A DNA stretch of 64,000 nt from Ureibacillus thermophilus (GTDB lineage: Bacteria > Bacillota > Bacilli > Bacillales_A > Planococcaceae). Of this stretch, positions 34,376 to 42,440 are shown piece after piece; position 1 is the first letter of the stretch; every line of letters starts with the position of its first letter. A program made the position numbers and the translations under genes. The notes beneath the pieces were generated by a model that did no database searches, had not been told where the DNA came from, and saw nothing but the letters and a program-made list of their open reading frames with translations. The stretch lies in NCBI RefSeq assembly GCF_042657185.1, contig NZ_JBHSNN010000024.1. One strand, given 5' to 3'.

Positions 34376-35476
34376 TTATTTAAAAGGTTCCACATGCTTA
34401 TCAATTAAATTATGTCCCTTTAAAATGCCGATGACTTTCAAATTTTTCACAGGTGCATGGTAATTCGGCGATAATTCCAATGCCCGCCAAAAATGTTCAT
34501 AGGCTTGATTGTAATTTTTCATATGGAGAAAAGCTTCACCTAAATAATTTTCCTCAATGTGATTGCGATTTGAGATTTGCTGAAAATGATGAATGGCATG
34601 GTTATAATGATGTTCGACCAACCCTTTCATTCCTTCAAAAAAGTGGCGGTCTCTTGCCGTTTTGACTAATGGAATAGCTTCATAAAAAAGAGCAAATCCT
34701 TCTTTTTTCATCCATCGGCGAGACAAAGCAAGCCCTGCTATCAACTTGGCGGCAAGCAATCGGTTTTCCAATCCTTTTACTTCATCCAAACTTTCCAAAT
34801 CTTTATCTTGAATATTTAACCGGACGTGTTTGGCCAAATCCTCATAATTTCTTTTGCTCGTAATATTCATTTGATGTCTTCTATAAAGATATAATGGCTC
34901 CGGAACATGGGAAGAACGCCATTTTCCTTTTGCCACTTTTAGCACAAAATCGGTATCGGAACCGACTTTGATGCTTTCTTCATAAAAAAGTTGTTCCACG
35001 GCTTCTCTTCTAAATAAGATGCTTCCGTTATTAAATGGGGTGCCTACATTTAGAAAAAATGAATAAATTTCATCAGGCGAAATATTCCCCGTTTGCCAAT
35101 AGCCAATCGGCGAATCTTTCTCTGTAATAAGCAGCATATCAGAATGGGCATACCCAATATTTTCACAGCAAAACTCCGAAAGCAGCCGCTCAAAACGATG
35201 AGGCAATGACAAATCATCAGCCCCATGAAAAGTGATAAAATCCCCTTTGGCAAGCTTCAACCCTTCATTAAATGCAGCCGCAACACCTTTGTTTTCCTGT
35301 TTTACATACCGGATCCGTTCATCATCTACTGATAAAATCACCTCTTCGCTATTATCTGTGGAACCATCATTTATAATGATTAACTCCAAATCCTTTTCCG
35401 TTTGCTTTAAAATGCTTTCAATAGAATCTTTCACAAAACTAGCAGCATTATAGACTGGCATAATAACGCTTATCAT
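34376..35476 (-). CDS. Family 2 glycosyltransferase with C-terminal TPR-like region
   Basis: 366 aa. The GT-A domain begins ISVIMPVYNAASFVKDSIES and has NDGSTDN and a DXD-equivalent GADD. The family 2 acceptor region follows to about residue 240. The last 120 residues are helical repeats (EENYLGEAFLHMKNYNQAYE). Its start overlaps the upstream glycosyltransferase stop by 4 bp, so the two are made together. No membrane segment is present. Confidence 0.87.
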   Translation of the reverse strand: MISVIMPVYNAASFVKDSIESILKQTEKDLELIIINDGSTDNSEEVILSVDDERIRYVKQENKGVAAAFNEGLKLAKGDFITFHGADDLSLPHRFERLLSEFCCENIGYAHSDMLLITEKDSPIGYWQTGNISPDEIYSFFLNVGTPFNNGSILFRREAVEQLFYEESIKVGSDTDFVLKVAKGKWRSSHVPEPLYLYRRHQMNITSKRNYEDLAKHVRLNIQDKDLESLDEVKGLENRLLAAKLIAGLALSRRWMKKEGFALFYEAIPLVKTARDRHFFEGMKGLVEHHYNHAIHHFQQISNRNHIEENYLGEAFLHMKNYNQAYEHFWRALELSPNYHAPVKNLKVIGILKGHNLIDKHVEPFK

Positions 35477-37164
35477 CGTTCCACCTCATTCATGAAAAAC
35501 TCTGGATAGGAAGTGGCATCGCCCAACGTTTTTATGGAATATAAATCTTTTTCCTTTCCTTCCAATAAATAAGAGAGCTTATAAAAGTCCGCATTGTATG
35601 GATGCTGGGCGATAAACTCTTTCAATTTTCTCTTCGCTTCTTCTTTTCTTTGCAACCGCACAAGCGTCAAAATCACCCATCTTCCGTAAGCAGCCTTTTC
35701 CTTTTCATCTCCGCTTTTTTGCAATTCCATAAATTCCTCTAAGGCCCGCTCAAATTGTTTCAACAAAAAAGATTGATAGCCTTTCAGATGATAAAGTTGA
35801 AATGGATTTACTGGTTGCACTGGACAAAAGCATGTTTCTACAGAACCATCCCAGCATTTTTTTCGCACAGCTGCCGTTTCCCACCGTGCGATTGCAGGGA
35901 TTTTATCCACTTGATAAACTGCTGGAACTTTTACTAGATCGGCATTGGTCATAAGAAGAAATTTTTCGAACCGCTCATAATCTTCAGGATTTAAGGAATG
36001 TTCTTTGGAAATGACAATGTCCCAGTCGCTTAATTCGTTTCGAGGCTGCACTTGATAGGAAGCAATATCTTGATAATAACTTAAAATTTTTTCCATGATG
36101 GACTGCCAGTTATATTGACTTACCGTCTTAAATCCATTTTGAATCAACTGTTCCTTTAAATCCTGATTAGAAAGCAATTCTTTTATTTTCTTTGCCATAT
36201 CCTCTGAATCTTTCATCCGGCAAATGAGCACATTTACTTGATGTACGGCATATTCCAGTACTCCTTCGTTATCCGTTGTCACAACCGGACAACCGCACGC
36301 CATCGCCTCAAGAGGAGGCAAAGAAAAACTTTCATAAGTTGAGCCGCTAACGTAAAGAGCTGCGCCCCGATATAAGGAAGCAATGGTTTCTTGGGAAGGG
36401 CTGATAAAATATTTCGTAACCCTTTGCCTCATTTGCTCAGATGGCATTTCTGGAGTAATCCAATACAAATCAAGGTCAAACTCCCTCATCAGCTTTTCAT
36501 AAGCTTCCATAATATAGGAAAGTCCTTTAAATGCCGTACTTTCTCTGCCAATCATCAGCAAGTAAGGACGTTCTCCCTCTATCCAAGGTCCTTCACGGTT
36601 GAAAATCTTTTCATCAATCGCATTCGGATAAACCTTTGCTTCCCTTCCATAAATCTTTTGAATTAGTTCGGCTGCTGACTTGGAAACCGTATAAATAAAG
36701 GCCGGCAACTGAAACTGCTTTTGAATGTAATTCTTCAATGTCTGATTCATCTTTTCGTAATCAAATAAATGAAAATCTCCTTGTTCAAAATAAACAACTG
36801 GAGCAATGCCAGTTTCAATGCAAGGTTGAATATGGTCCCAATAAGTGGCTACAATCAAATCGCAATCCGGGATGCCCTTTGTCAATTCCAAATCAAAGGG
36901 AACTTGAATATAATCAGCTTCAATAGGAAACCAAGCAGGCTTCACATAATGGGCAACAATGGTCACCTTTGCGCCAAGCTGCTTCAGCCGGTTCGCATGT
37001 TCAAAAATAATTTTGACGCCGCCCGAAACGCCGACATGGGTCATGACATAAACAATATGAAGCTGTTCTTTTTTTTTATGCTGTTTTATGACATTTTGCT
37101 TAAATGCCTGCGAAACCCGCGACAGCCGCTTCTCAAACTCCATTCTTCTAAGCGTTTGAATCAA
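35473..37164 (-). CDS. Family 4-type glycosyltransferase with C-terminal helical extension
   Basis: 563 aa. The GT-B N-domain starts near HIVYVMTHVGVSGGVKIIFEH. The donor domain holds the E-x7-E motif in YESFSLPPLEAMACGCPVVT, the retaining GT4 signature. About 180 further residues form helices with TPR-like character. The same GT-plus-repeats layout occurs in the other two TPR glycosyltransferases of this locus, which suggests a shared scaffold or target. A 77-aa Lys/Arg-rich start region precedes the domain. Confidence 0.87.
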   Translation of the reverse strand: MIQTLRRMEFEKRLSRVSQAFKQNVIKQHKKKEQLHIVYVMTHVGVSGGVKIIFEHANRLKQLGAKVTIVAHYVKPAWFPIEADYIQVPFDLELTKGIPDCDLIVATYWDHIQPCIETGIAPVVYFEQGDFHLFDYEKMNQTLKNYIQKQFQLPAFIYTVSKSAAELIQKIYGREAKVYPNAIDEKIFNREGPWIEGERPYLLMIGRESTAFKGLSYIMEAYEKLMREFDLDLYWITPEMPSEQMRQRVTKYFISPSQETIASLYRGAALYVSGSTYESFSLPPLEAMACGCPVVTTDNEGVLEYAVHQVNVLICRMKDSEDMAKKIKELLSNQDLKEQLIQNGFKTVSQYNWQSIMEKILSYYQDIASYQVQPRNELSDWDIVISKEHSLNPEDYERFEKFLLMTNADLVKVPAVYQVDKIPAIARWETAAVRKKCWDGSVETCFCPVQPVNPFQLYHLKGYQSFLLKQFERALEEFMELQKSGDEKEKAAYGRWVILTLVRLQRKEEAKRKLKEFIAQHPYNADFYKLSYLLEGKEKDLYSIKTLGDATSYPEFFMNEVER

Positions 37165-37241
37165 CGTTTTTCACCCTCATACAATTCATTCCACAGTAGT
37201 TTATGTCGATTTTCCATTTTAGTGATTTTGGGACCAATGAA

Positions 37242-37275
37242 AAAAGCCATACCCTCGCAGCAGGGCATGGCTTTT
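37242..37275. terminator. Bidirectional hairpin upstream of the GT4 gene
   Basis: AAAAGCCAT-A-CCC and GGG-C-ATGGCTTTT pair with an 8-nt loop, with A and T runs on both sides. It ends the minus-strand DUF1648 gene (37278). Confidence 0.75.
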
Positions 37276-37277
37276 CT

Positions 37278-38378
37278 TTAATTAAACAAGAATGTAATCA
37301 GCAAGATGAAGAAAAGCGGAAGGAATATAATGATATAACCTATCGGATTGGCCAAATTCAACGTCCATCCAACACCAAACCGTTTTTCTACAAAAATGGA
37401 AGGGTCATTTTTATTAAAATAAAATAAACCGGCTTTCCAATATCGGTCATCATTGATATCCATAATAGAAGAATACAAGGAATCCGGCTCCCTTTTATCC
37501 GAACGCCCCACTTTCACCATAAAAACGACGGTTCCAGCTAAAATCAATATAAAGAAGCCTAAAGGGATAAGAATTTTCAATTGCAAATCTTGAAAACGCT
37601 CCGGATGAATCGTCGCCAATTGGAAATATACAATCAACATTGTAATTAATAAAACCGTATAGTAAGAAAACCAGCTTGATGATTTTCTTAAGGTTAACTG
37701 CCGGTTTTTTGAGGCGCTTAAATTCGTTGCACTAAGTTTGATGCCAGAAACTTTTATCCCTAGTTGAATGCCTAAAAACATCAATTGGAGGAGCAGCAAA
37801 AGTACAAGCATTTGAATGGCTGAAAATGGCGTTTTTTTTGTAAAGGCATCCGGTTCCCCGCTTGGTCCCCAATGGATAGGAATTTCGTTTGGCAACAGGT
37901 CGTACTGATAAAAGGTGTATCCGATTAATCCCATTGTCACAATTATTGGGAACAAATAAATAGCCCAAGGAGGCAACTGCTCTTCCGAACGGGCAGATAA
38001 ATCGACAACTGCCACTTGCTTTAACTCGCCTTCCCACTGCATTTCCTTTTTATACTGTTTCATCTTCTCGCGGAAATAATAGAATAAGGCAAGGCTGATG
38101 AATATAATCACAAATTCAATGACTGTACTTATTAAGATCAATAAGTCATCTGAAGGTTTTTTCGTTGCAACCCAGATGCAAAAAAACAAGATCATGAAAA
38201 GCGAAACCATAACCGTTATCAGCAAATATTGTTTTTTATATGAACGAACACGAGCATCTTGAATCATTTGTTCCGGAATGGACACTCCAAAAACAACCGT
38301 TCTTTTTACAAAATAAGGTACAAAGGTTTGAACGATTGCTAAAAAGCATAATATTACAAGCGAAATGAATAAGGCCAT
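37278..38378 (-). CDS. DUF1648/DUF5808-type multi-pass membrane protein
   Basis: 366 aa with about eight hydrophobic segments. The central DUF1648 signature is DLLPNEIPIHWGPSGEPDA, as in SdpI-like immunity proteins and YtrA-linked membrane proteins. The function of this subgroup is unknown. It is encoded directly behind a GntR regulator, whose stop codon overlaps its Shine-Dalgarno (AAAGGAGG). It is probably expressed only when that regulator is inactivated, perhaps under envelope stress (inference). Confidence 0.75.
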   Translation of the reverse strand: MALFISLVILCFLAIVQTFVPYFVKRTVVFGVSIPEQMIQDARVRSYKKQYLLITVMVSLFMILFFCIWVATKKPSDDLLILISTVIEFVIIFISLALFYYFREKMKQYKKEMQWEGELKQVAVVDLSARSEEQLPPWAIYLFPIIVTMGLIGYTFYQYDLLPNEIPIHWGPSGEPDAFTKKTPFSAIQMLVLLLLLQLMFLGIQLGIKVSGIKLSATNLSASKNRQLTLRKSSSWFSYYTVLLITMLIVYFQLATIHPERFQDLQLKILIPLGFFILILAGTVVFMVKVGRSDKREPDSLYSSIMDINDDRYWKAGLFYFNKNDPSIFVEKRFGVGWTLNLANPIGYIIIFLPLFFILLITFLFN

Positions 38379-38379
38379 T

Positions 38380-38757
38380 TCAATCCTCCTTTAAGTCATT
38401 AATAATTTTTTTGACTAACTTCATCATCTCTTCCTTTGACATTCCTAATACAAGAGCCTCTGCAATGTGAGGTATAAAGCTTCTATAGAGCCTTTCATAA
38501 GTGTTGGAATCCATGTGAAGGTGCCTTCTTATAACCGCACCGGATTTCGGAACAATTTCAATAATCCCCTTTTTTTCTAATTCATGATAACTTTTGTTGA
38601 CGGTGTGCATATTGACCCCTAAATCAGCAGCAAATGCACGAACAGATGGAAGGGCATCGCCAGGTTTTAATTCTCCTTTTGCAATCCCTTCAATAATCTG
38701 ATTCGTCAATTGAATATAAATTGGAACTTCTGATTCCGGATCAATTCGGATAATCAT
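38380..38757 (-). CDS. GntR-family regulator, YtrA subfamily
   Basis: 125 aa: a winged helix (about 1-75, with SEVPIYIQLTNQIIEGIAKG and VRAFAADLGVNMHTVNKSYH) and a short dimerisation tail with no effector domain, the YtrA layout. Such regulators repress adjacent membrane-protein operons. An inverted repeat ATTGTTCTATTTTGTAT-like lies just upstream and may hold the operator, but I cannot define it exactly. Confidence 0.85.
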   Translation of the reverse strand: MIIRIDPESEVPIYIQLTNQIIEGIAKGELKPGDALPSVRAFAADLGVNMHTVNKSYHELEKKGIIEIVPKSGAVIRRHLHMDSNTYERLYRSFIPHIAEALVLGMSKEEMMKLVKKIINDLKED

Positions 38758-39045
38758 TTTCTCACCTCAATCTGTTCTACAATTATTATAACAAAAATTG
38801 TTCTATTTTGTATATAACAAAATGGAGAAAATATTTTGCTATATTGTTTTCTGAATATGGAACACTATCGAATTAGAAACACAAATCTTTCATTAACGAA
38901 GAAAATTTCGTGGAATATTTATCGCATCCCAATTATTCAAAATTTTTATTTTTTCATTTTAAAAACAATTGCTACTTAAGAAATTATTATGTATAATCTA
39001 TTGCATTGCTTGATACTATTTTTCCATTAAGGGGGTCATAATGAA

Positions 39046-40275
39046 TTGGGTAAAGCATTGATTATTGGAGCTGGCGGTGTAGCTAGTGTAGTGGTACACA
39101 AATGTGTACAAAATTCAGACGTGTTCGAGGAAATTATGATTGCCAGTCGAACAAAGTCTAAGTGTGACGCATTAAAAGAGAAACTCGACGGTGGTAAAAC
39201 TATTATTCACACCGCTCAAGTAGATGCGGACAATGTGGACGAACTCGTCGAATTAATCAATGGTTTTAAACCAGACGTAGTCATTAACGTAGCATTACCT
39301 TATCAAGATTTGAGTATTATGGAAGCTTGTTTAGCTACAGGTGTTCATTATTTAGATACCGCTAACTATGAACCACCTGAAACAGCTAAATTTGAATATA
39401 AATGGCAATGGGCTTATAAAGAAAAATTTGAAAAAGCAGGCATCACTGCTGTACTAGGCTGCGGATTTGACCCAGGTGTTACCGGCGTTTTCACTGCTTA
39501 CGCATTAAAACATCATTTCGATGAAATTCATTACATCGATATTTTAGACTGTAATGCCGGCGACCACGGCCTACCATTCGCAACAAACTTCAACCCTGAA
39601 ATCAATATTCGCGAAATTACATCAAACGGCCGCTATTGGAAAGAAGGTAAATGGGTTGAAACAAAACCTTTGGAATACAAAGAAGTTTACAACTTCCCTG
39701 AAGTAGGTCCAAAAGACATTTATCTGCTTTACCATGAAGAATTGGAATCTTTGGCGAAAAACGTAAAAGGTCTTAAACAAATACGCTTCTGGATGACATT
39801 CTCTGAAAAATATTTAACTCACTTACGAGTGCTCCAAAATGTTGGAATGACATCTATTGAACCAATCGAATTTGAAGGCAAAATGATTCAACCTCTTCAA
39901 TTCTTAAAAGCGGTTCTACCAGATCCAGCATCCCTTGGACCTCGTACAAAAGGGAAAACAAATATCGGTTGTATTTTCCGCGGTATAAAAGACGGAAAAG
40001 AAAAAACTTACTATTTATATAATGTATGTGACCATGAAGAATGCTACCGCGAAGTAGGAAGCCAAGCGATTTCTTACACAACGGGCGTACCAGCAATGAT
40101 TGGTGCGAGCCTCATTATCAAAGGAATTTGGCAAAGACCAGGAGTTTGGAACGTAGAAGAATTCGATCCAGATCCATTCATGGAAGAATTAAATAAATGG
40201 GGACTTCCATGGAAAGAAAGCTTTAATCCAGAATTGCTTGAATTAGACCTTGAAAAACGTGAGGTAAAAAAATGA
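39046..40275 (+). CDS. Carboxynorspermidine/carboxyspermidine synthase (saccharopine dehydrogenase-like)
   Basis: 409 aa. It has an N-terminal Rossmann motif ALIIGAGGVASVVVHK and the dehydrogenase/substrate segment GCGFDPGVTGVF. It reductively condenses aspartate semialdehyde with a diamine (putrescine or diaminopropane). The start is TTG at 39046, 10 bp after AAGGGGG. A nearer ATG (39041) is out of frame and opens only a six-codon ORF. It overlaps the decarboxylase gene by 4 bp, so the pair forms an operon. Confidence 0.88.
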   Translation: MGKALIIGAGGVASVVVHKCVQNSDVFEEIMIASRTKSKCDALKEKLDGGKTIIHTAQVDADNVDELVELINGFKPDVVINVALPYQDLSIMEACLATGVHYLDTANYEPPETAKFEYKWQWAYKEKFEKAGITAVLGCGFDPGVTGVFTAYALKHHFDEIHYIDILDCNAGDHGLPFATNFNPEINIREITSNGRYWKEGKWVETKPLEYKEVYNFPEVGPKDIYLLYHEELESLAKNVKGLKQIRFWMTFSEKYLTHLRVLQNVGMTSIEPIEFEGKMIQPLQFLKAVLPDPASLGPRTKGKTNIGCIFRGIKDGKEKTYYLYNVCDHEECYREVGSQAISYTTGVPAMIGASLIIKGIWQRPGVWNVEEFDPDPFMEELNKWGLPWKESFNPELLELDLEKREVKK

Positions 40276-41411
40276 AAACAATTGACTGGAAAAGTGCACC
40301 ATCCCCAAGTTACATTGTCGATGAACGTTTATTAAAACGGAATCTTGAAATTTTAGATTCCGTTCAACAGCGTACAGGCTGCGATATTTTGCTTGCCCTA
40401 AAAGGCTTTTCCATGTTTTCCACATTCCCGCTCGTAAGCAAATACTTAAAAGGGGTTACTGCAAGCTCCCTTTTTGAAGCCCGCTTAGGCTATGAGGAAT
40501 TTGGAAAAGAAGTGCATGCTTACTCTCCAGCCTACGCTGAACACGAAATCGACGAATATTTAAAATACATTGACCATATCGTATTTAATTCATTCAATCA
40601 ACTAAATAAATATAAAGAAAAAATTCAAAAATTGGACAAGCACGTTTCCATCGGGCTAAGAGTGAATCCTGGATATTCAGAGGTGGAAACAGCCCTTTAC
40701 GACCCATGCGCGATAAATTCCCGCTTAGGTATTCCATTCGATCAATTTCGTCCGGATGAATTAGATGGAGTTGAGGGCCTCCACTTCCACGCTATGTGTG
40801 AACAAAATTCTGACGTGCTTGAACGTATCTTGCCTCATTTTGAAGAAAAATATGGCAAGTACTTGTATCAAATGAAATGGGTGAACTTCGGCGGAGGACA
40901 TCATATTACTCGACCGGATTACGACATCGATAAACTGGTTGACTTAATCAACTATGTAAAAAATAAATATGATGTCCAAGTAATTCTCGAACCAGGTGAA
41001 GCCATTGCACTCAATACGGGCTACCTTGTTGCAACGGTGCTGGATATTGTAAAAAATGGAATGGACATTGCCATTTTAGATACATCCGCCACATGCCATA
41101 TGCCAGATGTGCTTGAAATGCCATATCGCCCACAAATCATCGGGGCAAGTACACCTAACGATAAACCATACACATACCGCCTTGGCGGAATGACTTGTCT
41201 TGCAGGAGATGTAATCGGCGATTATTCATTCGATGAACCGCTAAAACCGGGTGACAAAATTGTATTTACAGACATGGCCCATTACACAATGGTGAAAAAC
41301 CATATGTTCAACGGTGTCAACTTGCCAAGCATCTGTTTATACAACGATGAAGAAGGAATTAAAGTCGTAAGACAATTTAAGTATGAAGATTACAGAAACC
41401 GTCTTTCATAA
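40272..41411 (+). CDS. nspC: Carboxynorspermidine/carboxyspermidine decarboxylase
   Basis: A 379-aa alanine-racemase-fold PLP decarboxylase. The PLP lysine is in LLALKGFSMFS, glycine loops are NFGGGHHITR and EPGEAI, and the catalytic Cys/Asp region is around CLAGDVIGDY. It decarboxylates carboxy(nor)spermidine to (nor)spermidine. With the upstream dehydrogenase it gives spermidine synthesis without S-adenosylmethionine decarboxylase. The start codon overlaps the previous stop. Confidence 0.92.
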   Translation: MKTIDWKSAPSPSYIVDERLLKRNLEILDSVQQRTGCDILLALKGFSMFSTFPLVSKYLKGVTASSLFEARLGYEEFGKEVHAYSPAYAEHEIDEYLKYIDHIVFNSFNQLNKYKEKIQKLDKHVSIGLRVNPGYSEVETALYDPCAINSRLGIPFDQFRPDELDGVEGLHFHAMCEQNSDVLERILPHFEEKYGKYLYQMKWVNFGGGHHITRPDYDIDKLVDLINYVKNKYDVQVILEPGEAIALNTGYLVATVLDIVKNGMDIAILDTSATCHMPDVLEMPYRPQIIGASTPNDKPYTYRLGGMTCLAGDVIGDYSFDEPLKPGDKIVFTDMAHYTMVKNHMFNGVNLPSICLYNDEEGIKVVRQFKYEDYRNRLS

Positions 41412-41421
41412 ATAACGAAAA

Positions 41422-41695
41422 GAGGCTGGGACAAATCTAAAAAAACATCATTTTCTCCAAGGAGAAAATGATGTTTTTTTGATATGTTATTAAAATTGAT
41501 TTCCGTTCCGGGGACGCTTTCCGCGGGCCCGGCTCGAGCCTCCTCGGAGCTCATTACTTCGCTCCTGCGGTGTCTCGAGACACGGGCTGTTCCCGCAGGA
41601 GTCGCCCCGTCACTCCAATCAATTTTTAGTTATATCAATTTTTTATCAAAACTCTTTCAACTGCCCCTTTAATTTTTTGTTTATGTCCCAGCCTC
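41422..41695 (+). repeat. Interspersed repeat, copy 3 (different core)
   Basis: Bounded by GAGGCTGGGACAAATC and TTTATGTCCCAGCCTC, perfect ends of a terminal inverted repeat. The left hairpin arm (about 41438-41480) and the right arm match copies 2 and 4. The middle is a different, more GC-rich palindromic core with TGTCTCGAGACA. It begins 10 bp after the nspC stop. Confidence 0.9.
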
Positions 41696-41847
41696 TTTTT
41701 ATATAAAAAAAACAAAACCCCAGCGATCTGTGCAACATTCATCATGCACTTTCACTAGGGCTATTTTTACTTTCTATCATTATAATTGCATAAACAGTTT
41801 CGGCTTCTTCCGCCGAAAGATTGTTTAAACTCCCTCCTTTGCAATAG

Positions 41848-41861
41848 AGTGAGCGCTTACT
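41848..41861. promoter_or_regulatory. cre-like palindrome (possible CcpA site)
   Basis: AGTGAGCGCTTACT is nearly self-complementary and differs from the cre consensus at two positions. It lies about 190 bp upstream of the small coiled gene and about 580 bp upstream of fumarase. Carbon control of these genes is possible but unproven. Confidence 0.35.
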
Positions 41862-42050
41862 TTTCGACCATCTCCTTTGCAATTAAGTTAATAATAATTT
41901 AGCACAGACAATCATTATTGTAAATATTCTGAATAGTAAAAATAAAAAAACGGTATGAATGACCTACATATTTACAAAAAAATACTTTTATTAATAATTG
42001 CATCTTTGTTTATTTTCCGTTATGATGGCCTAGATGAAAGAGGTGGAAAT

Positions 42051-42239
42051 GTGAAAGCGATTTATGACAAAAACAAACAAGTGCAATATTTAAAAGAGCG
42101 CTTGGAAATTTTCCTTGAAGTATTGGAAGCGATTGACGAAGAAACGGCAGATCTTGAAGATATCGACCGGCTTATCCAAATGATTGAAGATATTGAAGAA
42201 AAATTAAAGCAGTTTAAATATCGTGCTGATGAAGATTAA
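42051..42239 (+). CDS. Small acidic coiled-coil protein (SE1561-like)
   Basis: 62 aa from the GTG at 42051, chosen because AAAGAGGTGG directly precedes it. A longer frame with a hydrophobic stretch (start near 41955) has no ribosome-binding site. The protein is almost all helix with heptad-like Leu/Ile spacing (VQYLKERLEIFLEVLEAI, IQMIEDIEEKLKQF). It resembles the small SE1561 family of Firmicutes, function unknown. Confidence 0.65.
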   Translation: MKAIYDKNKQVQYLKERLEIFLEVLEAIDEETADLEDIDRLIQMIEDIEEKLKQFKYRADED

Positions 42240-42440
42240 ATGCATCAAAAAATCAGTGAGGACTGCTCACTGGTTTTTTTGGAATAGACACAGATGATAT
42301 TAATTCTCATTTGATTATGGGAATATACATTGCATTCCAATCTTAAACCTATTTTATCTTTTGGATAACAGTACTTTTAATAAGTTTTTCAAAAATGTAT
42401 AATATTCTAGAATTGAATATTTTTTTGGGGGGAAAATAAC

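Noticed and set aside
41740..41830. Minus-strand peptide-like stretch NNLSAEEAETVYAIIM with AGGAGGG upstream
   Set aside because: No ATG, GTG or TTG lies in frame after the Shine-Dalgarno-like sequence, so there is no start for it.
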